A stretch of DNA of 64,000 bases, from contig CM057839.1 in NCBI GenBank assembly GCA_030068075.1, positions 48,636,960-48,700,959 on the forward strand. Reading direction: 5' to 3'. Below, piece after piece: positions 1 through 11,269 of this stretch; positions within the stretch are counted from its first letter, which is position 1, and every line of letters starts with the position of its first letter. The translations under genes were made by a program, and so were the position numbers. The DNA is from Paguma larvata (taxonomy: Eukaryota > Chordata > Mammalia > Carnivora > Viverridae). The notes under the pieces were generated by a model. That model was not told the origin of the DNA. It saw nothing but the letters and a program-made list of their open reading frames with translations, and made no database searches.

Positions 1-236
1 TCAGTTTCCACAAGGAAGTTCTCCCATGAGGAACAATTTATCCCCTTTTTCTTCTGTGGCCAAGGAAGAGCTAACAGGCATATTGGAAAAGAGTAACTTA
101 GAGATCAGAGGTGACTTCCACCCTCTTCATTGATCTTAAGTCTTCGATGCTCTCAGGAAGCACACATTCTCCCCAGCCGCTCCAGGATATAAGCTATGCA
201 CAGGCCAGTCTTACACCACTGTCCACGGGGTTCAAA
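1..236. other. non-genic sequence, nothing recognised
   Basis: No ORF of interest, RNA gene or repeat family recognised before the first SINE. Confidence 0.5.
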
Positions 237-250
237 GTAAGCAAGAGTGA

Positions 251-457
251 TGGGGCACCTGGTTGGCTCAGTCAGCTGAGTGTCTGACTTTGGCTCAGAT
301 CATGATTTCATGATTTATGAGTTCGAGCCACATGTCAGACTCTCTGCTGTCAGCTCAGAGCCCATTTTGAATCCTTTGCTCCCCTCTCTCTCTCTGCCTC
401 TTCCCTGCTCTTGCTTTCTCTCTCCCTCAAAAATAATAAATAAACATTTTAAAAAAT
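251..457 (+). mobile_element. CAN-SINE (felid SINEC_Fc type), plus strand
   Basis: tRNA-Lys-derived SINE. The head GGGGCACCTGGTTGGCTCAG is followed by a B-box-like GAGTTCGAGCC, a CT-rich segment and an AATAAATAAACA tail. It is flanked by an imperfect target-site duplication of about 14 bp (237-250 and 458-471, both of the form GTAA.sAAGA.TGA). Divergence from the consensus-like copy at 37.8 kb and decay of the duplication suggest an older insertion. Confidence 0.93.
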
Positions 458-471
458 GTAAAGAAGAATGA

Positions 472-726
472 GATGATGAGGATATGCCTTCTATCATCTT
501 CTGGATTTTAAGGTGAGTATTTTTAGCATTTTATAATTAAATACATTACTTGTAGATCTTTGGTGGATATGTACCCTGTAAATAATTCCTTTCTATTTAT
601 ATCTTGTGAGAAGGTGTTTTTAGTAATGAAATAATGCTGAATAATATTAATCGATTTTTTGCATCTAATGAGATCATCCATCTTTTTTTTTTCATTTTTC
701 AAAGTAAGCTTATGTTAAACTGCATT
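472..726. other. AT-rich non-genic spacer
   Basis: AT-rich sequence between two SINEs with no recognised gene or repeat. Confidence 0.4.
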
Positions 727-733
727 CATAGAT

Positions 734-952
734 GTTTTTTAAAATTTTTTCCATATTTATTTATTTTTGAGAGATAGAGACAAAGTGTGAGCAGATAAGA
801 GACACAGAGAGAGGGAGACGCAGAATCCAAAGCAGGCTTCAGGCTCCGCACTGTCAGCACAGAGCCAATTGCGGGGCTTGAACCCACGAACCACGAGGTC
901 ATGACCTGAGCCAGAATTGGACACTTAACTGACTGAGCCACCCAGGCACCCC
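734..952 (-). mobile_element. CAN-SINE, minus strand
   Basis: Reverse-complement SINE. On the plus strand it starts with a T-rich tail, passes a GAGA-rich segment, CGGGGCTTGAACCCACGAACC (B-box complement) and ends GAGCCACCCAGGCACCCC. A short target-site duplication CATAGAT flanks it (727-733 and 953-959). Confidence 0.93.
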
Positions 953-959
953 CATAGAT

Positions 960-1459
960 TTTATTGTACCTAACTGAAAACCTACATCGTGTAGTTGGAA
1001 TAATCCCAAGTGTAGCATTTTTTTTTTTTTTGGTTTTGCATTGTTAGTTTACATTATTTAAGAACTTTCCAATTTATATTTGTACGATTGGTCCCATTTT
1101 CCCCGTATGCTTTAATTGTTTAAGATGGCATGTTCCTCTAAAGGTGTATTGAAAATCACCCATAAATGTAAATCTGAACCAAAATGTATCCTGTGTAAAA
1201 TTATAAACTAGTGATTCAATTACTTTAATGGATTTCAAATATTTCATGATTTCTGTTTCTTCTTGAATCAACACTGTAACTGTAAATAGTTCTCATATTT
1301 GTTCTGTGTCCTTCAGGTTCTTCAGGTTTCCTTTTTCCTTTTTTCCCCCAAAATATGCTCTACATGTCCTTCAACTAATGTTTTATTTTCTGCTGTGACT
1401 ATCTGTCCCCTTTCATCTTAGTATTTTTTGTTTACACCTGTATATATTTTAATTGAATG
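960..1459. other. AT-rich non-genic sequence with poly-T run
   Basis: Contains an uninterrupted poly-T run near 1019-1031. No gene seen. The 1260-1459 part may be the decayed edge of the old L1 that follows, since TTTCTGTTTCTTCTTGAATC resembles reverse-strand L1 ORF2. Confidence 0.4.
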
Positions 1460-2200
1460 TATTTATCCTGTGTGTTGTCCATTTTATTAGTATTTTCAAG
1501 GAAGCAACTTTGAGTTGTTAATTCTATTGTATTTTGTGTTTTAAATTATTAATATTTATTCATACATATTGTTATTCTTAGTCTTTCTTTTGTTTCTGCT
1601 CTTTTTTCATTTCTTAATTTGAATGCTTATTTCATTTACATTCATTTTTCTATTATTAATGGAACATTTAAAGCTATATATTTCCCTCTTATTTCTACTT
1701 TAGCTTTATCCTAAATATTTGATAGCTTTTTCTTATTATTCACTTCGACATATGCTGTATTTCCCATTAGGATTATAGTTACACGTAAGATATATACATA
1801 TATAGATATATCTATGGATAGACCTATCTTATATGTATATATAATAAATAGATCATATATAGTTTATTTATTATAAATTGTACTATAAATTTATAAATTT
1901 ATTGTTTATATATTATAAATTTTATTATAAAATAAAGTTTATAAATTTTATAAACATGTCTTATTGGTGAATGAGGCCTTTTATCAATACATGATCATTC
2001 TTTTTCTCTTATTTTAATTTATACCTTAGCATTTATTTCTTCTTTTGATATTGTCACACCATTTTGTTTCTGTTTATATTTGCCTAACATACTTTTTCAT
2101 GAATTTACTTTCAAAATTTTTTGTGTTATTATATTAAATGTATTTTACTTATAAGTATTTTAAAATTTGGATTATTATTGATCAGGTAAAGAGCTTTGAC
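1460..2200 (-). mobile_element. old, decayed L1 ORF2 fragment, minus strand
   Basis: Segments such as GTGTTGTCCATTTTATTAG, AGCTATATATTTCCCTCTTA and the later TTTATACCTTAGCATTTATT track the reverse complement of L1 ORF2 (reverse-transcriptase region) in order, with many substitutions. An AT-rich microsatellite (about 1790-1950) interrupts it. The element is far too decayed to encode anything. Edges are approximate. Confidence 0.5.
1790..1955. repeat. AT-rich low-complexity / (TA)n tract
   Basis: Almost pure A/T with TATA, ATATATCTAT and TTTATAAATT motifs and several short palindromes. It sits inside the old L1 fragment. Confidence 0.75.
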
Positions 2201-4200
2201 TCTGAAAGATTGCAGTTTTCACTGATGTGACTGCTGATATATTCAGACTAAATTTTACCTTTCCTGTATGCTTCTCAGAGTCATATTGTTGTTTGTTGTT
2301 GTTTTTTATTTTTTATGTGTGTGTGTGTGTGGTCACTATCAGTCTTCTTTTTAAAACAGTTTACTTAGTATATCATTTTTGGTTGGTAATTATTTTATCA
2401 CATTATTTTGAAGATATTATTCTATTGTCCATAACTTTTTTAGTTTTCTTATACATTCTTCTGTCAGTATAATTCCTTGGCAATAATGTCATGATGTGTT
2501 GATTACTTCTAAGAATTTCTCTTTATCATTATTGCTTTACAATGTCATAGGCTGTGACTGAAATTCATTGTGATATCTGAGGATCCATGTATTTTGTCCC
2601 CCTGTTCTTATATCTAATGGTTATATTCTTTTCATATTATGTGATCCCTTTATCCTCTGGTTGCCTTCTTATAGTTTTGCCATCATTGTTTATGACTTTA
2701 AGCCTATTAACATGTTATTTTATATCTTATTTAAAATTTAAGTAATTATGTGGGTTTTGAGCATCTGATTCCTCACTTTGTTTATTCTGCTGGCACACTC
2801 TAACTCATAGAATGAGGTTTGTTTCTGCATGTCTTTATCATAATTGTTTACTATGAACTTCTATCCATTGGAATTTTATCTATAGAAATTTTATAAAGTC
2901 TACTTCTAAAGTGTATTCTACCAGAGACGATCCATATTTTGAATCTTTCACATATTCAAGGGTACAATCAATCTGAACCACTTTTATTTTTCTTATGATG
3001 GTATGTGGCAAAAATGGAGTGAAAATTGTCCAACCTCAGATGAATGCATATGGTTAGACATTTTTGGAGATATTTTCCCTCCTTTTCTCTGTTCTATCCA
3101 GAGCCAAGCTTGAGAAGGTCAAGTAGCCTTCTATCCCTTCCTTTGACTTTATGGAGAGCTTATCAGATCAGATCTTCCAACTTGCTTGTTACTCAGGCTT
3201 CATATCCTCTCCCTGTAATCCATGTAAATGCAGGATCAGAGTTAGCAGCATACCCAGAGGCCTCTGCTTCAGTGCCAGTCTTTTTTTCTGCATTCTTGCT
3301 TGATTTTTTCCCCTACACCCAACAACTTGCTTTAATCTCTCCCCAAGGCAACTGTACATTTAGTATTTATTTTATATTTTTATCCAGAATTTGCATATCC
3401 TATAACTGGGAAGTTTAATTGAACAATGATTTGCCAAATTATTAGGAAGGAACTACTCAATAATATTTAATTTTAAAATAAATGAAGATATTTCTTCTCT
3501 ACAAATCTCTAGATCAGCTTTGTGCAGAACTTAGGGCGATTAAGAAAATCTACATGGATTATCACCATAATCTTTGTTGTAATGATATGAAATTGCCCTA
3601 TTTGAGTTCATATGGAGTTGACTATTAGCATTCCATATGGTTTAATTTAAATATATATCGTACATATATTGCAATGCAGTAGAATTAAATCAGCTGGGTT
3701 AAGAGACCACTAAACTAATAACTATTGTTCTGTTATACACGGCAATATATTAAAAATTACACATATATATTAATATTATCTAAGCACACCACATATTTTT
3801 TTCAACTCTTTTTGTTTTTCTAACAGCCCTCCCTTCCATATTTTTTTCTGTGCTCTGAATCATGAACAAATATATATATATATGTATATATATATCTGCA
3901 TATATACATATAATTTTCAATTCACTATTTAATACCTCATAAATATCTATGCGTCTATTCAAGTCACTGAGATAGTTTCAATTCTTTATCATTGCAGCCT
4001 AAATTTTCATAGCATTAAAATAACATATTTTGTTCAATTATATATTAATCCTGACATTCCTTGATAAGATGTCTTGTTCTGTTAAGACAGCCACCACTAT
4101 ATACTGATTTAAGAGAGATGAGGGTAAATCAGTATTTGGTAACCCAAAATAGTTATCTAAGCTATTTGTTAATATCTGAAAATTTGAAGATAAAATTCCC
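2200..4200. other. AT-rich non-genic region, possible decayed L1 edge
   Basis: No gene supported. A (TG)8 tract lies at 2316-2331 and a (TA)n tract at 3870-3900. The 3044-3418 stretch is slightly less AT-rich and open for 124 codons, but shows no family motif and no splice or promoter context. Parts of 2200-3000 may be further decayed LINE sequence, which I could not confirm. Confidence 0.35.
3868..3912. repeat. (TA)n microsatellite
   Basis: A run of TA dinucleotides interrupted by TATG and CTGC, followed by TATATACATATA. Confidence 0.8.
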
Positions 4201-4204
4201 ATTA

Positions 4205-4885
4205 TTAATTGGAATTTAAAAAATTTGGCTAGACATGGAAAAACCTAAGTGTCTATCAACAGCTACATTGATAAAGAAGCTGTGACACACACACACACAC
4301 ACACCACATACACACACAATGGAATATTTAGCAATAAAAAAAAAGAAATCCCACCATTTGTGAAGACATGGATAGGCCTTGAGGGCATTATTGCTAAGTT
4401 ACATAAGTCTGACAGAGAAAGATAAATGCTGTATGATCTCGCTTATATGTAAAATAAAACTCAGAAAAAAATGATCAGGTTTGTGGTTATCAGAGACAAA
4501 GGGTAGATAGTGATTTGGATAAAGGTGGTCAAAATGTACAAACTTGCACCCATAATATAAATAAGTACTAAGGATATAATGTACCACATGATAACTATAG
4601 TTAACACTGCTGTATGGTATCGTTAAAAGTTGTTAAGAAAGTAGAACCTGAGTTTTCATCGCATGAAAAACAACTTTTCTTTTTTTCTCTCTCCCTTCCT
4701 TTCTTTCTTTCTCTCTCCCTTTCTCTCTTGATATCTCTTTCTTTTGTTTGTACATGAGATAATGGATTTTAACTAATCCTATTCTGGCAATAACTTTACA
4801 ATATGAGACAATCATTATACTGTACATCTTAAACTAATGCAGTTTTGTATATCATTTATATTTCAATAAAACCATAAAAAATAAA
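4205..4885 (+). mobile_element. L1 3' end (old L1M class), plus strand
   Basis: The final ORF2 codons and the 3' UTR of an L1 can be followed in order: AAGTGTCTATCAAC, GATAAAGAAG, AATGGAATATTTAGC, GACATGGATAGGCC, then AAACTTGCACCCATAATA, ATAACTATAGTTAACA and a terminal ATTTCAATAAAACCAT near an A-rich tail. It is truncated at the 5' side. A (CA)n block replaces the short TATATA motif normally found just before AATGGAATATT, and a CT-rich run lies near 4676-4730. Confidence 0.8.
4284..4318 (+). repeat. (CA)n microsatellite inside L1
   Basis: ACACAC repeats with one CCACAT interruption, located between GATAAAGAAGCTGTG and AATGGAATATT of the L1 3' end. Confidence 0.85.
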
Positions 4886-5204
4886 AGTAAAAAAGTACCA
4901 AAAACCTTGGTGCATGATTATGTCTTCTGCAGCTTCTTAGGCAAGAAGAGCCAGCTTACTCTGCATTTTTCTAATTAAAGATTACTTAGATTTATGATTG
5001 CTTGGTATTGCTACTTAGGGGATTTTCATTATCAAGCAGTTCCAAAATTGTTCGAACAAAGAAATATATTTATTTTCTTGTTAAATCCGAGTATGCGTGT
5101 TCTTTAGTAAGGGTATAATCTTTGTAGGGTTGGAATGTGTTTTATCTCTGTGGTAGTCTCCTAATTGGCCTACAGAACAAAAATTATACAGTTTCATGTG
5201 TATT
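4886..5204. other. non-genic spacer between L1 fragments
   Basis: AT-rich spacer with no recognised gene or repeat. Confidence 0.4.
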
Positions 5205-6990
5205 AAAAATCTTTTGGCAGCTTTATTGAAGTATAATTGACACATAATTAATTACACATGCTTAATGTGTATAATTATGTCAAAATTTTGACATATATAT
5301 GCACTTGTAAAACATCAACATAATCAAAATAGTGAATATATTCTTCACATCCCCAAATTTTTTCATAATCCTGATGTAACCCCTCTATTGTCTTTTGACC
5401 CACTTTCTTCTCTCTTACTTTGGGATCACTATAGATTAATATACATATGATGGGTTTTTTACATAAATATTAAAGTATGTACCTTTTGTCTAGTTTCTTT
5501 CACTTAGTATAATGATTTTGAAGTTAATCTATGTTGTTGCATTCATCAACAATTCATTCCCTTTTACAACTGAGTAGTATTTCATTGTATGGATATATCA
5601 CAATGTACTTATTCCTTTACTTTCTCATAGATGTTTGGATTATTTCCGGCTTTGGTGATATTGCAAATAAAACAGCTATAAATGTTTGCATTTGTGTCTT
5701 AATATGAATATAAGTTTTCATTTGTCTTATATAAATACCTAGAAATGGAATGGCAAGTCATTATGGTCAGGTATTCTCAGTAGCAGTTTGTGAGAATTTA
5801 GACCTTGAACAACATGCTCACCAGTACTTAGTATGGTCAATGTTTTTATTTCAGCCATTGTAATAGGTGTGTGTAACCACACTATGGTTTCGATTTACAT
5901 TTCTCTCATGATAAATCATGCTGAACTTTTTTTATGTCTTCGTTTGAGAAATAAAATGTCATCTTTGGTGAAGTGTCTAAAGAACATTAGCTTATTTTTT
6001 ATTAGGTTGTTTGCTTTCTTAATACTGAGTTTTATGAGTCCCATATATACTCTAGATATAAATCTCTTATCAGATACAGAATTTGCAAATTTTTTTTCTC
6101 TGTCATGGTTTGTCTTTTCCTATCTTAGCAGTCATTGCTAATTTTGATGAGGTCAAATTACTGGATCTTTGTCTTTTGTGGATTTTGCTTTGGATGCATC
6201 TAAGAAATTTTTGCATTACCAAAGTCAAAAAAAATTCTCTTAAGTTTTCTTGTAGAAGTTTTATAGTTTTATGAAACATATTTAAGCTTAAGATCAATTT
6301 TGAATTAATTTTTGTATATGGAGCAAGGCATGGATAGTTCTTTTTGTGCACATAGAAAACCAATTGTTCCAGCAAAATGTATTGAAATAACTTAGTTTCT
6401 CCACTGAATTGCCTTTGCATCTTTGCTAAAAATCAATTGAATATATACAAGTGGGACTTCTCAGGGCTCTCTATTCCATTGATCTTCTCTCTACCTTGAC
6501 ATGAATATGATACAGGCACGATTATTGCAGCTTTATAAAAAGTCTTAATGCTAGCTGTTGTAAGTCTCTCAACTTTGTTCTTATTTTTTCAAAGTTGTTT
6601 TTACTATTCTCGGTACTCTGCATTTATGTATGAATTTTAGAATCATCTTGTCAATTTCTAACAATGCAGAACCTGCTGAGGTTTTGATAAGGATCACATA
6701 GAATTTTTATAGATCTATTTTTGGACAATTGTCATCTTAGCAATATCGAACCTTCCAATCCCTAAAACCAGTATAATTATTTACTTATTCAGGCCTTCTT
6801 TAATGCCTCTTCAGCAATGATTTGAGCATACAAGTATTACATATATGTGGTCAAATATATCATTAATATTTAATATTTTTGATGGCACTGCATTTTAATT
6901 TCAATTTATTGTATTTGTGTAGAGAAATATGGTTGATATTTTTATTATGAATTGGCATCTTGAAAATGTGCTGACTTTGGATTTGGGGGA
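5205..6990 (-). mobile_element. old L1 (3' UTR plus ORF2 3' half), minus strand
   Basis: Begins with GCTTTATTGAAGTATAATTGACA, the complement of an old L1M 3' end. It continues through GTAGTATTTCATTGTATGGATAT, AATAGGTGTGTG, CAGATACAGAATTTGCAAA and GAGGTCAAATTACTGG to CTATTCCATTGATCT, all in the expected order for reverse-complement L1 ORF2. Stops and frameshifts are frequent. Short open frames of about 60-105 codons here are fragments of the dead element or its antisense. The distal edge near 6990 is uncertain. Confidence 0.8.
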
Positions 6991-7384
6991 GTTTTGTTTT
7001 TTGGAGTTTGCTTTATTTGTTAATTTTTTAATATTCAACAGGTTTTTTTTCACTTAGACAATGCTATGGCTTCTCCAGGCTCTTATCTCCACCTCCTCAG
7101 CTCAGAAGGTCACTAAGTAAGCTTTCATTCCCTGTGTTGCTCCTGGAATATTCTTCCAATTAGTAAGCTGAAGCAACAGGAAGTTTTCTTATTTGTTTTA
7201 TTTCTTCCAGAAAATACTGACCTTTTGGCCAAACATCCAAAGTCATCTTGAGAGCTGTTGTTTTATATAGTCAGGCTCTTAGTTCTTAGTTGCTTGAAGA
7301 TAAATTTATACCTTGCTATTGCAATTTGGCCAAAAGAGATATAGGTATCTTATGTTTCCATTCACATAAACATTCACCTCCTGT
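6991..7384. other. non-genic spacer, nothing recognised
   Basis: Slightly less AT-rich than its surroundings (for example CTCCACCTCCTCAGCTCAG near 7088-7106), but I recognise no gene or repeat family. Confidence 0.35.
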
Positions 7385-7930
7385 TCTCAAAAATTTTTAA
7401 TTGAGAAATGATTTACATACCGTACCGCCCATTTGATTGAATGAATTTTAGTATTTTCACATAGTTATGCAACAATCACATTATTTAATTCCAGAACACT
7501 TTCATCATATGAAAAATAAAGACAAGTAACCACTGTCTCTATGGATTTTTTACACCGGCCATTTAATATACATGGAATCATGCAATATATGGCTTTCGTG
7601 TCTGACTTCATTCAGTAAGCGTGATATTTTCAAGTGTTGTCAATGCTATAGAATGAATCAGAAATATACTGTTATGGTTAAGTAATAATGCATTATATGG
7701 ATATGCCATATTTTACTTAACCTTTAATCAATTGATAGATATTTGCATAGTTTGACTATTATAAATAACACCACTATTAACATTAATGTATTATTATAAT
7801 GTATCTATTTTTATAGATATATATTTTCAACCCTTTTGGATAGAAATATAATTGCTAGATCATATGTTTAATTTTGGAGGAAGTGCCTGACTATTTTCCG
7901 GAGTGACCTTTTGTTCCATGCGCATGATAG
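7385..7930 (-). mobile_element. old L1 3' end (L1M class), minus strand
   Basis: Reads AATTGAGAAATGATTTACATACC, TTCACATAGTTATGCAACAATCAC, CATGGAATCATGCAATATATGG, then ATTATATGGATATGCCATATTTTACTTAACC and AACACCACTATTAAC, the expected order for the reverse-complement 3' UTR and ORF2 end of an old mammalian L1. It is a second, independent 3' end, separate from the one starting at 5205. Confidence 0.75.
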
Positions 7931-8408
7931 CCTGGAATCTTCCTCCACTCAATAAACCGTGGCTAAACTTGTATCAACCGTAAACACAAGGTTTGTATGA
8001 CTGTATCCAGATAGCACACCTGAGTGGGTGGAAATGGAAGGAAAAAAATAGTAGCACTACATAAATTTCAGACTTTTGTTTAAAAAAACATAATCTTTTC
8101 ATTACATAGCTGAGCAAACTCTGGGGTCACACTACTTTACCTCAGTACTCATGTGGAACAAAACAATGTGACTATCTAGGCTGGTGAATTTAGTCTGTAA
8201 TAGTATTCTCTGGAGACAAAGAAACTAATAAAATGTCTTCTTGGTAAATTATGCAAAAGCTTGTCTGTGGCAGAATTAAAAGTGGGCCTGGAGTTAAGAG
8301 TACATTTTAAATGTTCTCTCAAATAAATAAATGGTAACTAAGTGAGGTGACAGATAGGTCAATTAGCTTTAGGGTGGCAGTCATTTCAGATGTGTACATA
8401 TGTCAGAA
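7931..8408. other. non-genic spacer, nothing recognised
   Basis: No gene, RNA or repeat recognised. Confidence 0.4.
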
Positions 8409-8414
8409 TATCAT

Positions 8415-8508
8415 GCACTTGCTTTGGCAGCCCATACACTGAAATTGGAGAAGATTAGTGTGTCCCCTGGTCAAGGATGACATGCAAACTTGTGAAGCAT
8501 TCCATTTA
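8415..8508 (+). pseudogene. U6 spliceosomal snRNA retropseudogene with internal deletion
   Basis: Most of U6 can be aligned by eye: a degenerate 5' end (GCACTTGCTTTGGCAG for GTGCTCGCTTCGGCAG), CACTGAAATTGGA, GAAGATTAGTGTGTCCCCTG, TCAAGGATGACATGCAAACT and TGTGAAGCATTCCATTT. About 10 nt between TTGG and AGAAGATTAG are missing, removing most of the ACAGAGA box that pairs with the 5' splice site, so the copy cannot work as U6. A 7-bp repeat TATCATG flanks it (8409-8415 and 8520-8526) with a short A-rich stretch before the right copy, which fits L1-mediated retrotransposition. No U6-type promoter (PSE/TATA) was recognised upstream. Confidence 0.88.
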
Positions 8509-8526
8509 AGCAAACAAAGTATCATG

Positions 8527-8805
8527 TGGTATGTCTTAAATATTTATGATTTAGTTTTATTTGCCAATTCTACCTCAGTAAAACTGGGGAAAGAAGGCTG
8601 AACCTAGAACTTCTTGTTGCAAGCAATCCAGGCTTTAAAAAAATATCTAGGTTAGTTTTTAAAAAGGAAAAGGAAATCTTATTGGATTCATTATGGTTGA
8701 AAAAATTAGTGACTACAGTTTGTTGAAAAAGGTTGAGTAAATGAAAGGAATCATGCATCTTTGATTCTGACAATGAATAAGGGAAAGGTAAGAAAAAGAG
8801 TGCAA
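8527..8805. other. non-genic spacer
   Basis: Nothing recognised between the U6 pseudogene and the next SINE. Confidence 0.4.
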
Positions 8806-9005
8806 GGGGCGCCTAGGTGGCTCAGTGGGTTAAGTGTCAGACTCTTTTATTTCAGCTCAGGTCATGACCTCACGGTGGTGAGATCGAGCCCCTCATTGGG
8901 CTCTGTGCTGGGTGTGGAGCCTACTTGGGATTCTCTGTCTCCCTCTGCCCATCCCCTGCATGTACACACATGCATGTGCTGTCACTCAAAAAAAAAAAAA
9001 AAAAA
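8806..9005 (+). mobile_element. CAN-SINE, older subfamily, plus strand
   Basis: Starts GGGGCGCCTAGGTGGCTCAG and carries GTCATGACCTCACGGTGGTGAG and GGGCTCTGTGCTGGGTGTGG. It lacks the GACAGCTCAGAGCCTGG block present in the copy at 37.8 kb, and ends in a pure A tract (about 18 A) rather than an AATAAA-rich tail. These traits suggest a different and probably older CAN-SINE subfamily. Confidence 0.9.
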
Positions 9006-11019
9006 GTGTTAAAGTATAGTTGTAAAACAGATGATTTTCCAAAACTGTCCATTCATAGTGCTGTATAAAGATCAGTCCAAGTGTTGTAAGTCTTATCTTG
9101 GAGCTAATCTAATTGTAAACTATATATTAGGTTTTGGTTATATTTTCATTGAGTATTTGAAAGAACACATGCAAATGTTTACAAGATGTCAAGTGGTTGG
9201 AAATGTTCAGAAGAAAAATATTTGTCTTAGAAGAGGGAAAGAGATCCATGTTATATTGTTGAAATAGAATATGTGAAGTCAGGGAAATCAGGGGAACAAA
9301 CCTTTGGTTTCCAACGAAATGAAAAACCTACAGATGAGAACATTTCAGAATTATAAGAAATGAGGTAATCTAAGAATCTAGTAACAGTTTATCCAAACAG
9401 AGTTAAAATCTCAGTAAAAGCTGAAGCTCTCTTTGTCCGTTCACTGTTGCTTCAGCAGTAAGCCCCCCTTTATGTACTAGAACAACCCATATGCAACATA
9501 AAAAAGGCACTAACTACAGCGGCGCTCATTTAGCTTGGAGAGCTCCACATTTAGGGAAAATTTAGGGGAAGAAATTGGGATGAATTTGTGATACAGAAAA
9601 TAAATAATGCCTTGAGGAAAAGAAATTAAATTTTTATATATAAGATTTTATTATCACCTTATACACTTAAAGGAATTTTTGGGTATGCTATATTTCCAGT
9701 GACTCCAGTCAGAATCTATGTAAGTATAAACCATGTGCTTGTGTGTCCATATTATAATCATTTGTTGTTCGTACTTCATCATCTTCAGAAGCCTTCTTTG
9801 GATTTGGAAAAAGTGGCAGCTTATGCCAACATCATATACTACTTTGCATTGTAAATCTTCTCTATATATCAAATTCCAACTACTGTGGCATGAATTCCTT
9901 GAGTACAGACACCATATTTTTAATGTTGCATGAGGCTGTACACATAGTAAGTATAAAATAAAATTTTCTGAAGGATAAAGAAATAAAGAGATACAATTTT
10001 AGGATGCTTAAATTTCATATGCACAAACTGAACTTAGTTACTCAAGAAATATTAAATATATGTATTATTGCATTTTATAAAGAGAAAAACTATTTAAATA
10101 ATGCAGTACAGCTTGAATCAAAAATGCATTTTCTTCCAAGTTACCACATCAATTCAAGCATCTAGGTTGCTAATGTTATATTCAAACCAACTAAAATATC
10201 AGTTTTCCATTTTTTCCCTGAAACACGATATAGAGAATTTTTTATTGAAGGGAGGAGGTTGTGGGAGGTGGGGAAGAGAATTGACAGGGGAAGGGAATGA
10301 CTGTCTTTCTTTACTAAATGGCTGGAGAGGTGAGAAAATTTTGACACTCCTGGACAGGTGATGTCATCTAAAATGACGTGTCAAACTGTTGGAACAAATG
10401 AGAAATGAATATGAGATCCAAATTTCTTATAAATACATGCAATAAAAATGTTTCATTTTAACACATTTCATTGCTTCTATGAGTAACTAACCATTCTTTT
10501 CCATTTTCTTCTTTCTTTCTTCCTTCTTTCTTTTTTATATCATTACTTTCGACTCTGTGTGTGAAATCTGAGCCCTAGCAATGCCTTGGAGATATCACAT
10601 AGATGGATAGGAAATTGCTAACACTGCAAGCCAACTTAAAAAGGAAGTAACAGAAATAGGTCATGACCGTGATTGTCATAGCATATGTTGCCCAGGGCTT
10701 TATCCTGCCGTCTCAAGAACCTTCTGCTAATAGAGCAGAGCTGTCAAGCAAGGCCATCATATCAATCTTCTCATGTTACTTTAATGCTGCTGTCCCATGA
10801 CTTCTGCTTTACAAAACATATTTCAGGGGTGACTCAGCTATGTTTATGAGATTAGCAGGAGTGAATGTAAATGTTTGGACTGGAAATATAGCCCTACAAA
10901 TAATTTAAGAAAGAGGAATTAATTAAGGTTTCAGAGGATAGCAAATTTTCATAGTAACTTTACCTCCCCTGGTAAGAACGTAATCTAAAGAACCAAGATG
11001 AAAATGTTTCCTACACTAT
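9006..11019. other. 2 kb without recognised genes or repeats
   Basis: Apart from a CTTT-rich tract (about 10507-10533), I recognise no repeat. The 10600-10880 part is less AT-rich and contains a TGACTCAGC motif (AP-1/Maf-like). No coding signal supported. Confidence 0.4.
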
Positions 11020-11035
11020 TCTACAGGTTTATTTT

Positions 11036-11253
11036 TCTTTTTAATTAGAAAAAAATTAATGTACATTTATTTTGAGACGAGACAGAGCAGGAGCAGGGGA
11101 GGGACAGAGAGAGAGGGAGACACAGAATCCGAAGCAGGCTCCAGCTCTGAGCTGTCAGCACAGAGCCCGACGCGGGGCTCAAACCCACAAACCGTGAGAT
11201 CATGACCTGAGCCGAAGTCGACCGCTTAACCAACGGAGCCACCCAGGCGCCCC
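11036..11253 (-). mobile_element. CAN-SINE with perfect 16-bp TSD, minus strand
   Basis: Reverse-complement SINE: poly-purine GACAGAG segment, GAATCCGAAGCAGGCTCCAG, GAGCTGTCAGCACAGAGCCC, GATCATGACCTGAGCCGAAG and terminal GCCACCCAGGCGCCCC. It is close to the SINE consensus, including retained CpGs. The 16-bp duplication TCTACAGGTTTATTTT is identical on both sides (11020-11035 and 11254-11269), indicating a recent insertion. Confidence 0.96.
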
Positions 11254-11269
11254 TCTACAGGTTTATTTT

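Noticed and set aside
3044..3418. 124-codon ORF as a gene or exon
   Set aside because: No domain, no splice or promoter context, surrounding decayed repeat DNA. Such a length is expected by chance in less AT-rich patches.
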